Of a stretch of 64,000 nucleotides of DNA, positions 31,276 through 40,086 are shown one piece after another. Source of the stretch: a virus; the IMG/VR virus record IMGVR_UViG_3300036766_000876, positions 1-64,000 of that record. One strand, 5' to 3'. Position numbers and translations under genes: made by a program. Each line of letters starts with the position of its first letter. The first letter of the stretch is position 1. The notes beneath the pieces are model-generated. The model made no database searches, was not told where the DNA came from, and saw only the letters and a program-made list of their open reading frames with translations.

Positions 31276-32892
31276 TCACGAGACTCTCCCCGCCTCCACC
31301 TTCCAGCGGAGCGCAGCGGGTGCCCTGGCAGCGAGGGACTCGTTGTGCGTGATGAGGACGACGGCCCTGTCCTTGGCGAGCTCCGCCAGGACATCCACAA
31401 CCGCCTCGATGCCATCGTCGTCGAGGGCGTCCATCACCTCGTCGAGGAAGAGCGTTCCCCGGCCGGCGAAGGCGAGGAGGAGGGCGAGGTCTATCCGCCG
31501 CCGCTCCCCACCGCTGCTTGCCTTGTAGCCCTCGCCACCGCCAGCCCCAAGGACGGTGATGCCGATGGCGTCAGAGAGGCCTCCGGCCTTCCTCTCGCTG
31601 TAGGGCTTGAGCTCAAGCCGCAGCCCCGGCCCGGCCAGCCGGGCCAACCACCCATTCGCGGCCGCCTCAAGCCCGGAGAGCAGCCGGGTGAGCATCCCTG
31701 CGCGCGCGCCACGCAGGCCAAGGGCAGCTTCAGCCGCAGTGAGTATCGTTGCCTCTCGGCGCAGCGAGGGCAGCTCCTGCTCAACCTCCTGCCGCAGTGC
31801 CTCCGCCTTTTGCTGCTCCGCAGCGGCCCTGGCGAGCGTGTCCTCCGCCGTCTTCCGGCTTCGCCCGGCCTGCTCCGCCGCCCCGGCCTCCCGGCTGGCC
31901 GCAGCTTCCCTCTCACGCAGACGGGAGAGCGTCTTCTCGTCGTCCGAGAGCTGCACCGCGAGGGCCTCCAATTCCCCGGCCTTCGCTTCCCTCGCGCCCT
32001 TGGCGGCCGCCTCTGCTGCCAAGGCGTCCTGCTCCAGCCGGGTGCGCGCAGCCACGTCTACCGGGAGGGTCTGTCCGCACTCGCCGCAGGTTGCCCCGGG
32101 CTTCGACAGCCGTCCAAGCCGGTGGCGGACGTTGACGGCCTCCTGTCGGTGGACAGACTCCGCTGAGGCGAGCTCCTGCTGCTCCTTGCGCAGGTCCTTG
32201 AGCGAGGCCTCGGTGGTGCGTACGGAATGTCTGAGGTTGGCCAGCACCGTCCCATGACCACCAAGCGGTGGCGCTGGTGGGAGTGCCGCCAGAGTGCGCT
32301 CAGCGTCCTCCCGCCGAGTACCGTGGAGCTCCGCCTCGCGCTGGAGCATTTGCGCGCGCCCGGTGGATGCGTCCAAGCGGGTCTGCACACCGCGAAGCTC
32401 CGCACGACAGCGTTCCAGCGCGGCGTCGAAGCGCCCGAGGCCCAGCCACGCCTCCAGGAAGAGCTTGCGCTCCTTGTCCGTCGCCATGGTGAAGTGCGCC
32501 GCGTCCGCGCTGCTGAAGACGTGGGTGCGCCGCCAGGACTCGAAGCCGCCAATGACGGCCTCCAGCGCGTCCTGGGCCTTCGTGGTTGTCGGGTACTCGG
32601 TGCCGCGCCCCTCTGGGTCCGTCCATGAGAGCTTGGCTGAGCCGCTCTTGCGGATCCGCTCCGCGGTGGCCGCATCCGTCTCCAGCCTCACGCAGCAGGG
32701 CTTCTTCCCATCCCCGCCTGGATGTGTCCCCCGGAGCGTCTCACCGAAGGCCCCCCAGGCAACCGCCTCTGGGATGCTGGACTTGCCGCCGCCGTTAGGC
32801 CCCGTGACGACAACAAGGCCGCGCTCCGGGAAGTCGAGCACCGTGTCCTCGTGCTTGGTGAAGCCATCCAGCTCGACGCGGCTCACGTTCAC
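31276..32892 (-). CDS. SbcC/Rad50-like (T4 gp46-like) recombination nuclease ATPase
   Basis: 538 residues, the size of T4 gp46 and half that of bacterial SbcC. Walker A GPNGGGKSS (31-39), coiled coil, zinc-hook CGEC (269-272), second coiled coil, ABC signature SSGGERRR (459-466), Walker B LFLDEVMDALDD (481-492). With the SbcD-like subunit it would trim DNA ends for recombination-dependent replication. Coupled to the thymidylate kinase gene upstream by GTGA. Confidence 0.9.
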   Translation of the reverse strand: MNVSRVELDGFTKHEDTVLDFPERGLVVVTGPNGGGKSSIPEAVAWGAFGETLRGTHPGGDGKKPCCVRLETDAATAERIRKSGSAKLSWTDPEGRGTEYPTTTKAQDALEAVIGGFESWRRTHVFSSADAAHFTMATDKERKLFLEAWLGLGRFDAALERCRAELRGVQTRLDASTGRAQMLQREAELHGTRREDAERTLAALPPAPPLGGHGTVLANLRHSVRTTEASLKDLRKEQQELASAESVHRQEAVNVRHRLGRLSKPGATCGECGQTLPVDVAARTRLEQDALAAEAAAKGAREAKAGELEALAVQLSDDEKTLSRLREREAAASREAGAAEQAGRSRKTAEDTLARAAAEQQKAEALRQEVEQELPSLRREATILTAAEAALGLRGARAGMLTRLLSGLEAAANGWLARLAGPGLRLELKPYSERKAGGLSDAIGITVLGAGGGEGYKASSGGERRRIDLALLLAFAGRGTLFLDEVMDALDDDGIEAVVDVLAELAKDRAVVLITHNESLAARAPAALRWKVEAGRVS

Positions 32893-33536
32893 GTCGTCCT
32901 CCGCTCCTTCCAGGCGGCCACGGCGGAGGCAATCTCGTGCGTCACTTCCTCCAAGCCCGTCTTGGACACGATGACCCACCTGTCCGGGGAGCCCTCGTGG
33001 GCCATCTGCTTCCAAAGCTCCCGGTAGTTGTTGGCCACCTGCCAAAGGTGTTCCGCGTTCCGCTCGTACCTGTCACGCGCCTCAGGCCGGCGCTTCGCCA
33101 GGAGCTCTGGAGTGCTGTCGAGGAGGATGAACAAGTCGGGCTGTGGCAGCCACCTGTGGAGCCCGATGAGGTACTCGCCGTCGAGCCCATCGGCCTTGCC
33201 ATAGGCGTAGCCGGAGGGCCAGTAGCGGTCCATCACCACGTTGCCAGCGGCGGCATCCTCGAAGAGCTGGCTCGCCACCTCCATCCTGTTGGCCACCTGG
33301 AGCGCCTGGAAGACGAGGGCGTCGATGTGCTTCTCGCGCGCAACGTCGATGCCCTTCTGCACGTCGTCCTCGCTGTGCGTGGACCACGTCCCTGCCAGGT
33401 GCTCGTAGATGAGCTTCCCCGTCGGGCTGTCCTTGTTGGGGAACTTCCACAGCTTCGCCCGGAGCCGGCCCGCCAGGATCGCGCACTGCGTCGTCTTGCC
33501 GGACCCGTCCAGCCCCTCGATGCAAACGATTGCCAT
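32889..33536 (-). CDS. tmk: thymidylate kinase
   Basis: 215 residues, normal length. Walker A CIEGLDGSGKTTQ (residues 5-17), the DR(Y/W) motif in VMDRYWPSGYAYG, and FILLDSTPELLAKRRPEARDRYERN as the LID region. It phosphorylates dTMP. In a phage that may hypermodify thymine, it probably secures dTTP supply, or could act on 5-hmdUMP if that nucleotide is made elsewhere in the genome. ATG follows a bipartite element. Confidence 0.88.
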   Translation of the reverse strand: MAIVCIEGLDGSGKTTQCAILAGRLRAKLWKFPNKDSPTGKLIYEHLAGTWSTHSEDDVQKGIDVAREKHIDALVFQALQVANRMEVASQLFEDAAAGNVVMDRYWPSGYAYGKADGLDGEYLIGLHRWLPQPDLFILLDSTPELLAKRRPEARDRYERNAEHLWQVANNYRELWKQMAHEGSPDRWVIVSKTGLEEVTHEIASAVAAWKERRTT

Positions 33537-33544
33537 GAACCTCT

Positions 33545-33572
33545 CCTTGCCCTCAGCGGGGCGTTTTTTCCC
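33545..33572 (-). repeat. dispersed bipartite element, copy 8
   Basis: GGGAAAAA-N11-AGGGCAAGG on the minus strand (one mismatch), 8 bases before the tmk ATG and overlapping the 3' end of the upstream gene (VWEKTPR). Confidence 0.65.
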
Positions 33573-33921
33573 AGACAGCGACCGGAGCCCCGTGCCGCGA
33601 GCCCCTCGTGGTGGCGACGAAGCGCCCCGTCTTCCGGATGGTCCGCTCCTTGGCTATGGCCTGCATCACACCGCCGAGTGCCCGCGGTTCCGGAGGCGGC
33701 GCCAGGCCGGTAGCCCAGACATCGTCTGCCGTGAAGCCGCCCGGCCGGTTGGCTGCGACACCGAGGATGGCCGCTCTTGCTGCGAGCTCCCAGCCAGTTG
33801 GGGCAGCCGCCAGGGCCCTCTGCGCGGCACGCCTACCGAGCACTCTGCTGTGCTCGCGCTCCTCGTTGGCGAGCTTGGCAGCCTCTTCGATGAGGGTGAG
33901 CGTTCCCTGGTTCCCCATCAC
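33553..33921 (-). CDS. hypothetical protein, possible winged helix
   Basis: 122 residues from a coupled GTG (an ATG follows at once). A helical N-terminus is followed by FTADDVWATGLAPPPEPRAL and GGVMQAIAKERTIRKTGRFVA, ending in a beta wing, as in small winged-helix proteins of phage replication modules. DNA binding is plausible but unproven. Confidence 0.5.
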   Translation of the reverse strand: MMGNQGTLTLIEEAAKLANEEREHSRVLGRRAAQRALAAAPTGWELAARAAILGVAANRPGGFTADDVWATGLAPPPEPRALGGVMQAIAKERTIRKTGRFVATTRGSRHGAPVAVWEKTPR

Positions 33922-35027
33922 GGAGCGCCTCCAGCCATGAAGGAGCGCACCTTGGCGAGTACGTCCTGGCGGAGCTCCGGATCCTCCAGTGGCATCTGCC
34001 CGACATAGGCCGCCAGGGCGGCATCGACCGTCGTCGCCTCCCGGGCCGCGCCAGACGCCTGGCTCATAGCCACCTTGGCCTCCGTAGCATCAGGGATGAG
34101 CTCGACAACGACGTCCTCCTCGACCAGTGCGGCCCCCTCCGCCCTGGCCTCCACCTCCTCCGATGGCTCGAACGTCCTCCGCATGTACGGCTGGCAGCCC
34201 TTGGACAACGCCCGCCGGGCCTCCACGGCGTTGGAGACGAAGCGCGGCCCGGGAACGGGGATGACCTCCACGTCCCCGGCAGACCAGCCCTTCCGCGAGC
34301 CATCGTGGAGGAACGCCATGGTGCCGTACCCGAGGCCCGGATTGTTCCACCCAGTGGGAGCGAGGCACCCCACTTGGCAGACTGTCAGCCCGCCCTCCTC
34401 CCACAGCTTGGGCTCGTGCCAGTTGCCGGCGAAGGCGTGGGTGAAGCCGTGCGCGTGCATCAGCTCCCGGAGGGCGTCAACGTGGATGCTGTCATGGGCA
34501 CCCTGGAGCCACGGAGGCGTGCTCCCGTCCTGGATGCCGAGGTGGACCACCAGCACCCTGCGCTCGTACTTGAAGTCCTTGGCGGCTGCCGCAACGACGC
34601 GGGGGAGCCACTCGCTGGCGGGCCCCGGCTTGAACGGGATGGCGAGCAGGCTCAGCCCGTCGTCCTGGAAGAGCGCTGGCGAGTCAGACACATCCGCCAC
34701 GGGCAGCAGCGGAGCCAGGGAGTTGTCCCCCCGTACCTCGGAGGTCATCTCATGGTTGCCGAGGAGCGCCACCACGTCGATGTTGGACTTCGCGGCCGCC
34801 TCGAAGATGTGCTGCGCCTCCCGGATGAGCTGGGGCTCCGGCTTGGCGGAGTCGAACAGGTCCCCGCACGAGACGAGGGTGTCGCACTTCCGGTCCTGCG
34901 CCTCCATCACCGCCCTGGTGAGGGCGCCGAGCACGAGCCGCCCACGCCGGTTGACTCCGCGCTCCATGGCGCCGCCGTGCTGCTTGGGAGAGCCGAGGTG
35001 TACGTCGCTCACGAAGGCGATCGTCAC
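33918..35027 (-). CDS. SbcD/Mre11-like (T4 gp47-like) nuclease subunit
   Basis: 369 residues from a coupled GTG. Metallophosphoesterase motifs in order: SDVHLGS (D-x-H), CGDLFDS (G-D), LLGNHEMTS (G-N-H-E), LVVHLGIQDG and GNWHEPKLW (G-x-H). Manganese nuclease partner of the SbcC-like protein two genes downstream. The C-terminal about 110 residues are helical and probably contact the partner. Confidence 0.9.
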   Translation of the reverse strand: MTIAFVSDVHLGSPKQHGGAMERGVNRRGRLVLGALTRAVMEAQDRKCDTLVSCGDLFDSAKPEPQLIREAQHIFEAAAKSNIDVVALLGNHEMTSEVRGDNSLAPLLPVADVSDSPALFQDDGLSLLAIPFKPGPASEWLPRVVAAAAKDFKYERRVLVVHLGIQDGSTPPWLQGAHDSIHVDALRELMHAHGFTHAFAGNWHEPKLWEEGGLTVCQVGCLAPTGWNNPGLGYGTMAFLHDGSRKGWSAGDVEVIPVPGPRFVSNAVEARRALSKGCQPYMRRTFEPSEEVEARAEGAALVEEDVVVELIPDATEAKVAMSQASGAAREATTVDAALAAYVGQMPLEDPELRQDVLAKVRSFMAGGAP

Positions 35028-36004
35028 TTGGCGGCCTTCGCCTTCTTGGGCTTCTCGCCACCCAGGCGCTCTGCCGCCTCGCTCACCGTTGGCGAGGGCC
35101 AACCAAGCGCCAGGTACGCAGCCTCCGAGCTCCTGGTGGCGTCCGGGACGAGCTTGAGGTCCTTGGCGTGGTTGAGCGTCGTCCAGGAGTCGTCCCACCC
35201 ATTCTGGAAGTGCAGGAAGGAGAGCATCTCCCGGCCCGGCTCACCCAGCTTGTTCTTGTGACACTTCACCTTCACCTCCAGGCCTCCGTCGCGCCGCTTG
35301 ACGCCGGCTGTCCGCAGGCGCGCCGTGGCGTAGAACTTGAGCGCCTTCCCACCAGGCGTGTACTCGGGCGAGCCCCACATCACGCCCGGCTTCTCCCGAA
35401 TCTGGTTCACGAAGATGACATGCGCGTGCTTCCCCTTGAGGGCCTTCACCAGTCGCGGGATGAACTTCGACATCACCCGCGCCATTGGGCTCATGTGCGC
35501 GTCCTCCACATCGCTCTTGCCCTCCGCCTCCGTCACCATGGCCGGCACGGAGTCGTAGACGGCGAGGAGCGGGACGTCGTTCTTGTGGGCGTCCACCGTG
35601 TCGAGGAGGAGCTGGAACGCCTCCTCCGCGGAGTCGATGTCAGACGCCATCAGCAGCTCCTCCTTGTTGACGCCGAGGACGTCGCACCGCTCCTGGGTGC
35701 AGGCGTTCTCCACGTCGATGTAGAGCCCGATGCCGGCCCGCTGGACCTCCGCCAGGCAGCCCATGACGAGGGAGCTCTTCCCGGAGGACTCCGGCCCGAA
35801 AATCTCGCTCATCCGCTCGAAGGCGAAGCCACCCGGCCCGAGGACGTAGTGGTTGAGAGCAGAGAGCGGCGACGGCACAGCCCCAAGGACGTGGCCGATG
35901 TTCCCCTTGGCCATCGTGGTGAGCGAGTCCCCGTGCTTCTTCCCAACACGCTCCAGGATGCGCTCCAGCGCCTTCAGCTTCGCGGACTGCTTGTCGTCGG
36001 CCAC
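35024..36004 (-). CDS. recA: RecA/UvsX-type recombinase
   Basis: 326 residues from GTG 36004 with GGAG upstream. Walker A EIFGPESSGKSSL (68-80), IDVENACTQERCDVLGVN after it, Walker B region PLLAVYDSVPAMV, and VIFVNQIREKPGVMWGSPEYTPGGKALKF (L2 region). Forms filaments on single-stranded DNA for strand exchange. The end (SEAAERLGGEKPKKAKAAK) carries the same kind of A..RLGG helix as the small-gene group, perhaps by chance. Works with the gp46/47-like nuclease and the single-strand binding protein. Confidence 0.92.
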   Translation of the reverse strand: MADDKQSAKLKALERILERVGKKHGDSLTTMAKGNIGHVLGAVPSPLSALNHYVLGPGGFAFERMSEIFGPESSGKSSLVMGCLAEVQRAGIGLYIDVENACTQERCDVLGVNKEELLMASDIDSAEEAFQLLLDTVDAHKNDVPLLAVYDSVPAMVTEAEGKSDVEDAHMSPMARVMSKFIPRLVKALKGKHAHVIFVNQIREKPGVMWGSPEYTPGGKALKFYATARLRTAGVKRRDGGLEVKVKCHKNKLGEPGREMLSFLHFQNGWDDSWTTLNHAKDLKLVPDATRSSEAAYLALGWPSPTVSEAAERLGGEKPKKAKAAK

Positions 36005-36017
36005 GTTGGCTCCGTTT

Positions 36018-36028
36018 CATGTGTCAAA
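36018..36028 (-). repeat. TTTGACACATG 11-mer, copy 3
   Basis: Identical to the copies at 6990 and 30939, here just upstream of the recA ribosome binding site. Confidence 0.45.
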
Positions 36029-36103
36029 GATGGAAGTGGGCGTGCTCTCCGCCCTGTCACGCCTCGTCCGGCCCGCTGCCGGTCGGCGTTCACCGGCCGT
36101 GCT

Positions 36104-36886
36104 TCAGTACTCGATGTCTTCCTTGTCCTGAGCCTTGGGCGTCACATCCCGCTCCTGGCGGCCTCTGCCACCTGAGCCGGAGCGCTTGTTGTCGCCCCCA
36201 CCGCGGGCCTCGAACTCCCCTTCGAGAGCCTTGTCCTGCTCCTCGTCGGAGGGAAGCTGCTCGACCGTCTCCAGGTCTACCTGGCTGCCGATGAGCTCCT
36301 CCGCGTTGGGGAGGGCGCTGGCCTCGCGAGCGACCGTGTGGCCGGTGTACTTGGTGTTCATCTTCTCACCAGTACGCTTGAAGACGACGTTGTAGCCCTT
36401 CACCGGGTCCGCGAAGACACTCCCCACGTCGGCCATCTCGATGGCCGCCATGATGTCCTTGAACAGCCCCGGGCTCATCTTCCAGACCTGCACGCCCTTC
36501 TCGGGCTCCTGCATGTCCACCACGTTGACGTACATCGAAGAGCGCGGCTGGTACGCCTTGGCCGCCTCCGCGTCCGCCCGATTCCCACTGGCGCGGAGCT
36601 GCTGCCCCTTCTCGCACAGCGGGCACGGCTGGTTGGTCTGGAACTTGGCGCAGACGAGGGCCTTCGTGTCACCGCCCGCCGTGAAGAAGTGCTTGTGCCA
36701 CGCCTTCATCGGCTTCCGGCCCTTGAGCGGGGGGAGGAAGCGCACGACGTTCTTCCCCTGCTTCGGGGTGAAGCCCGAGGCGAAGCTTGTTGGGAGCGCC
36801 TCCGCCTCCTTCTGCATCTCCGACAGGTCGAAGCTGCCGTACTGCACCAACTGCGAGCCCTGCTTCTTCTCAATCTCGTTGCCCAT
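36104..36886 (-). CDS. zinc-binding single-stranded DNA-binding protein (gp32-like)
   Basis: 260 residues from an ATG preceded by AGAGGTGA. Residues 47-125 hold the OB core start (NVVRFLPPL) and a zinc site of the T4 gp32 kind: His64/His66, Cys79, Cys88 and Cys91 (AWHKHFF ... LVCAKF ... PCPLC). The C-terminus is glycine/charged and ends acidic (DKEDIEY), as single-strand binding proteins use to recruit partners. It coats DNA for RecA and polymerase. Confidence 0.8.
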   Translation of the reverse strand: MGNEIEKKQGSQLVQYGSFDLSEMQKEAEALPTSFASGFTPKQGKNVVRFLPPLKGRKPMKAWHKHFFTAGGDTKALVCAKFQTNQPCPLCEKGQQLRASGNRADAEAAKAYQPRSSMYVNVVDMQEPEKGVQVWKMSPGLFKDIMAAIEMADVGSVFADPVKGYNVVFKRTGEKMNTKYTGHTVAREASALPNAEELIGSQVDLETVEQLPSDEEQDKALEGEFEARGGGDNKRSGSGGRGRQERDVTPKAQDKEDIEY

Positions 36887-36975
36887 CGTGTCACCTCTGG
36901 TTGCGGCTCCTTGCCATCGCGCCTTGCGGAAGTCCGCCGTGCGCCCCGGCTCGTCGCCTGGTTGTACGTCTGCTG

Positions 36976-37446
36976 CTACTCCCCAACTCCTCTGCCCTCC
37001 CTGTTGCGGAGCGCTGAGCGCTCCCGGAGCTGAACGTCGCCTTGCATCTCCTGGCGCTGAGTCGCGCCCTCGGAGACGAGCATCTCCCGCTTGGTCCGCA
37101 GCGACTCCAGGATGCCCCGGAGGTGCTCGCGCTCCGCCTGCGCCTCGATGAGCGCCAGGTGCGCCTCGTCGTAGGCCGGATCCATCGTCACCAGCGCGTC
37201 CACTGCTGCCTCCGTGGGGGGCTTCTTCCCCTCCGGGGCCTCCTTGTGCTTCAGGTAGAGGCCGGCGCGACACTTCTTCTCGTCGCGCTCCCGCATGAGC
37301 ATCACCCTGTTGGCCGCGGAGTACTTCTCGTTCCAGTAGGCGTAGTCGCCCGACATGCGGGCGAACTCCTCGTGGAGCTGTGTTGGCTCGAAGTCAACGC
37401 ACTGCTTGAGGAAGTCGCTCACCTCTACGTCACCGATGTTCGCCAT
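36976..37446 (-). CDS. hypothetical helical protein next to SSB
   Basis: 156 residues, almost wholly helical and charged (NEKYSAANRVMLMRERDEKK, LALIEAQAEREHLRGILESL). It lies between polymerase and SSB, where T4-like phages often carry a recombination mediator (UvsY). That role is a guess from position and helicity only. Confidence 0.55.
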   Translation of the reverse strand: MANIGDVEVSDFLKQCVDFEPTQLHEEFARMSGDYAYWNEKYSAANRVMLMRERDEKKCRAGLYLKHKEAPEGKKPPTEAAVDALVTMDPAYDEAHLALIEAQAEREHLRGILESLRTKREMLVSEGATQRQEMQGDVQLRERSALRNREGRGVGE

Positions 37447-37473
37447 GCTCCCAACCTTTCTTGTCCACCCTCT

Positions 37474-37501
37474 ACTTGCCCCATGGGACTGACATTTTCC
37501 C
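37474..37501 (-). repeat. dispersed bipartite element, copy 9
   Basis: GGGAAAAT-N11-GGGGCAAGT on the minus strand (two mismatches), beginning at the polymerase stop codon, 27 bases before the next ATG. Confidence 0.6.
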
Positions 37502-40086
37502 TACAGCTTCACCTTCTCCAGGCTCCCCCAGGACGCCCCCATCTCGACGTCCACCTCCAGGGGCACGAAGTCGGTGGCCCAAGGGAAGTTGAGCATCTCG
37601 TGGCGAGCGGCCAGCGCGGCGTCCTTCCACGTCTTCTTGGGAGCCACCAGCATGATGCTGTCGTGGATGGGGAGCACGAGCTCCGCGTCGATGGCCCCGG
37701 CCTCGATTCGGCTCACCACGCGGGCGATGGAGGCGACGCAGAAGTCGCTGGAGGTGCCCTGGATGGGGCTGTTGATGGCGCCGTTCTTGGCATTGGAGGC
37801 CGCGTACCGCCCCTCGTCGCTGTCGTCCCCGATCCGCCACAGCGGCCGCCACCGGGCCTTCTGGCCCTCCCAGATTGTCCAGCAGCCGCCCGCGGCCCGA
37901 GCGAAGGACACAGCCTCCCTCGTCCAGCGGCCGTACGCCTTGAACTCCCCGAAGATGGCCGCACGAATGGCCGCCGCCCTGTGCTCGTCGATGCCGAGCT
38001 CCGCGGCCAGGGAGCGGTCCGTCTTCCCGTAGGCGATGCCAAAGTTGTACGCCTTGGCGCCTGTGCGGTGGACCTTCGTCACCTGCTCCGGCTCGATGTT
38101 CCAGGCGAGCTTGCAGATGAGCTTCGCTGTGCCGAGGTGGAAATCCACGCCTGACTTGAACAGCGCGGCCATGGCCTCGTCCCGGCTGAGGAGCGCCGCA
38201 ATCCGGAGCTCTAGCTGGCTGTAGTCGAGCTGGACGAGGACCTTCCCATGCGGCGCGCGGAAGCAGTCCCGGGCCCGCTTGCCGTCCGCGTCGTCCGCCC
38301 GTGGCAGGTTCTGGAGGTTGGGATTGCTGCACGACGTCCTTCCAGACCGCGCCCCGTCCAGGTGGATGCTGGGGCGGATCCTCCCGTCGTCGTCAACGTA
38401 CCGCGGCCAGTCGTCGGAGTAGCCCACGAGCTTCTGGTGGTGGCGGTACTCCAGGATGTACCCAGGGAGCGGGTGTTGCCCCTTGAGGAGGCTGAGCGCC
38501 TCCTCCCCAGTGCTCGGCGCCCCGCCCTCCGTCTTGAATGGCGGGTTGAGCCCGAGCTCGTCATACAGCACGCGCGCAAGCTGCTGCGGGCTGTCCACGT
38601 TGAGCGTCGTTCCACCAAGCGCGTACTGCTGCACCTTGTCGAAGGCCTCGTCGCGCGCCTGGCGAGCCATGTCCCCGAACAGGAGGCCCGCCTGCGCGTC
38701 GAAGGGCACACCCCACTCCTCCACGCGCTGGATGGCGACTGCCGCCGGCATCACGACGTTGTCGAGAATGGCCTGGCGCTCGGGGCTCCGCATCACCTCC
38801 AGGCTCAACCTCGACTCGATGCGCGCCGTGGAGAGCGCGTCCCGCGCGGCGTACCGCTGGCGGAGCTCCGGCTGGAGGAAGGCGAAGGCGATGGCCTTGG
38901 GGTTGGGGGCGTACTTGGCGATGTCGAAGCCCTGCCACTCCTCCAGGTCGATGTCGTTGAGGAAGCTGAACGAGCCTGTCCTCGCGGCGGCATCCTTTGC
39001 CTGCTGGGCGGCAGCCGTGGCGATGCGCAGACACACTGCGTCGAGCGCCTCGTCCGCCTCCCGCTTGTGGCCGCCCATCCCAACGAGCTCAGCCATGTCT
39101 GCCAGGTTGCCCGTCGCCTCCGGGTCCATCAGCTTCCGCTTCAGCCGCACATCGAAGGAGATGCCCCTCACGATGCAGCCGAGAGCCGACTTGAGCGCTG
39201 CCTGATCCACCTTGACGTTGGCCCCGCCCTTGGGCGCGCTGGCGTCCTCCAACAGGGAACGGAGAGGCGCGAACACGGCGGCATCGAGGAGCGCCTTCTC
39301 GCCCCAGACGAAGACTTCCTGTCCGCCAACAGGGGCCGCGGAGAGCTCCAGCAACTTGAAGTCGGGCCCCCACTTGCTCCCTGCGTACTCCAGGTCGAAC
39401 GCGAAGGAGTCCGCCGCCTTCAGGACACCAACAGCGGAGGCGCTGTCCTCCGGCGTCTCCACAACGGCTGCCTCCGCTGAGAGGTGCCACGGCTGCTGGA
39501 CGGCCGCCTTGAGCGCCCACCGGAGGTCCTCCTCGAAGTACTTCCACAGGAAGCGGTTGTGCCCACAGTCGCGTGGGTGGAGCACAAAGAAGACCGGCAC
39601 CGGCCTCCCGTCGTTCCACAGCCAGGTGTACGTCTTCCGCGCGTTGAGGGGCTGCACCCTGCGGCCCACAAAGGAGAGCGCCGCCTCCGCCCCGAGGAGG
39701 ACGACGCGATCCGGCTGCGTCTCCCTCAGCGTCTCCGCCAGGTGGCTCCGGCACGCCAGGATGTCACGGTCCGTCGTCTCCACCTTGCCGAGGCACCGGA
39801 TGCCGCTGTCCAAGACGATGCCACCGTCCCACCAGCGGCGTACCAACGGGCGGAGCTTCGCGCTCGCGGCCCCAACGAACGGCCGCCCCTCCATGTCCTC
39901 CGCCCTACCCGGACGGTCCCCTACGACAAGGAGCTTTGGCCCCTCGGCAGGGAACACCTCCGGCATGAGCACCCGCTTGCGCCCGTCCGACTGAGCGCAG
40001 CGGTTGCAATCCTGGCCAACCTGGCGTGGCGTGGCGAGCTCGACCGCGAGGCGCGGTGGCGTCGGGTAGAGCTTGATGCGCCGCAC
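37501..40086 (-). CDS. polA: DNA polymerase I-type with N-terminal uracil-DNA-glycosylase domain
   Basis: 861 residues. Residues 25-190 look like a family-4 uracil-DNA glycosylase: four cysteines in the iron-sulfur pattern (27, 30, 98, 112), GDRPGRAEDMEGRPFVGAA (56-74) and a late HP (170-171). Then a 3'-5' exonuclease (FAFDLEYAG, Asp231/Glu233), and the polymerase with motif A VQLDYSQLELR (Asp621), motif B RTGAKAYNFGIAYG (674-687) and motif C LPIHDSIML. There is no 5'-3' nuclease domain. Replicates the phage genome; the glycosylase domain may scan for uracil in the template. Confidence 0.88.
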   Translation of the reverse strand: MRRIKLYPTPPRLAVELATPRQVGQDCNRCAQSDGRKRVLMPEVFPAEGPKLLVVGDRPGRAEDMEGRPFVGAASAKLRPLVRRWWDGGIVLDSGIRCLGKVETTDRDILACRSHLAETLRETQPDRVVLLGAEAALSFVGRRVQPLNARKTYTWLWNDGRPVPVFFVLHPRDCGHNRFLWKYFEEDLRWALKAAVQQPWHLSAEAAVVETPEDSASAVGVLKAADSFAFDLEYAGSKWGPDFKLLELSAAPVGGQEVFVWGEKALLDAAVFAPLRSLLEDASAPKGGANVKVDQAALKSALGCIVRGISFDVRLKRKLMDPEATGNLADMAELVGMGGHKREADEALDAVCLRIATAAAQQAKDAAARTGSFSFLNDIDLEEWQGFDIAKYAPNPKAIAFAFLQPELRQRYAARDALSTARIESRLSLEVMRSPERQAILDNVVMPAAVAIQRVEEWGVPFDAQAGLLFGDMARQARDEAFDKVQQYALGGTTLNVDSPQQLARVLYDELGLNPPFKTEGGAPSTGEEALSLLKGQHPLPGYILEYRHHQKLVGYSDDWPRYVDDDGRIRPSIHLDGARSGRTSCSNPNLQNLPRADDADGKRARDCFRAPHGKVLVQLDYSQLELRIAALLSRDEAMAALFKSGVDFHLGTAKLICKLAWNIEPEQVTKVHRTGAKAYNFGIAYGKTDRSLAAELGIDEHRAAAIRAAIFGEFKAYGRWTREAVSFARAAGGCWTIWEGQKARWRPLWRIGDDSDEGRYAASNAKNGAINSPIQGTSSDFCVASIARVVSRIEAGAIDAELVLPIHDSIMLVAPKKTWKDAALAARHEMLNFPWATDFVPLEVDVEMGASWGSLEKVKL

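Noticed and set aside
32889-33536. Thymidylate kinase gene read as the 5-hmdU DNA kinase
   Set aside because: Its motifs are those of ordinary dTMP kinases; the stand-alone P-loop kinase in the modification operon fits that role better.
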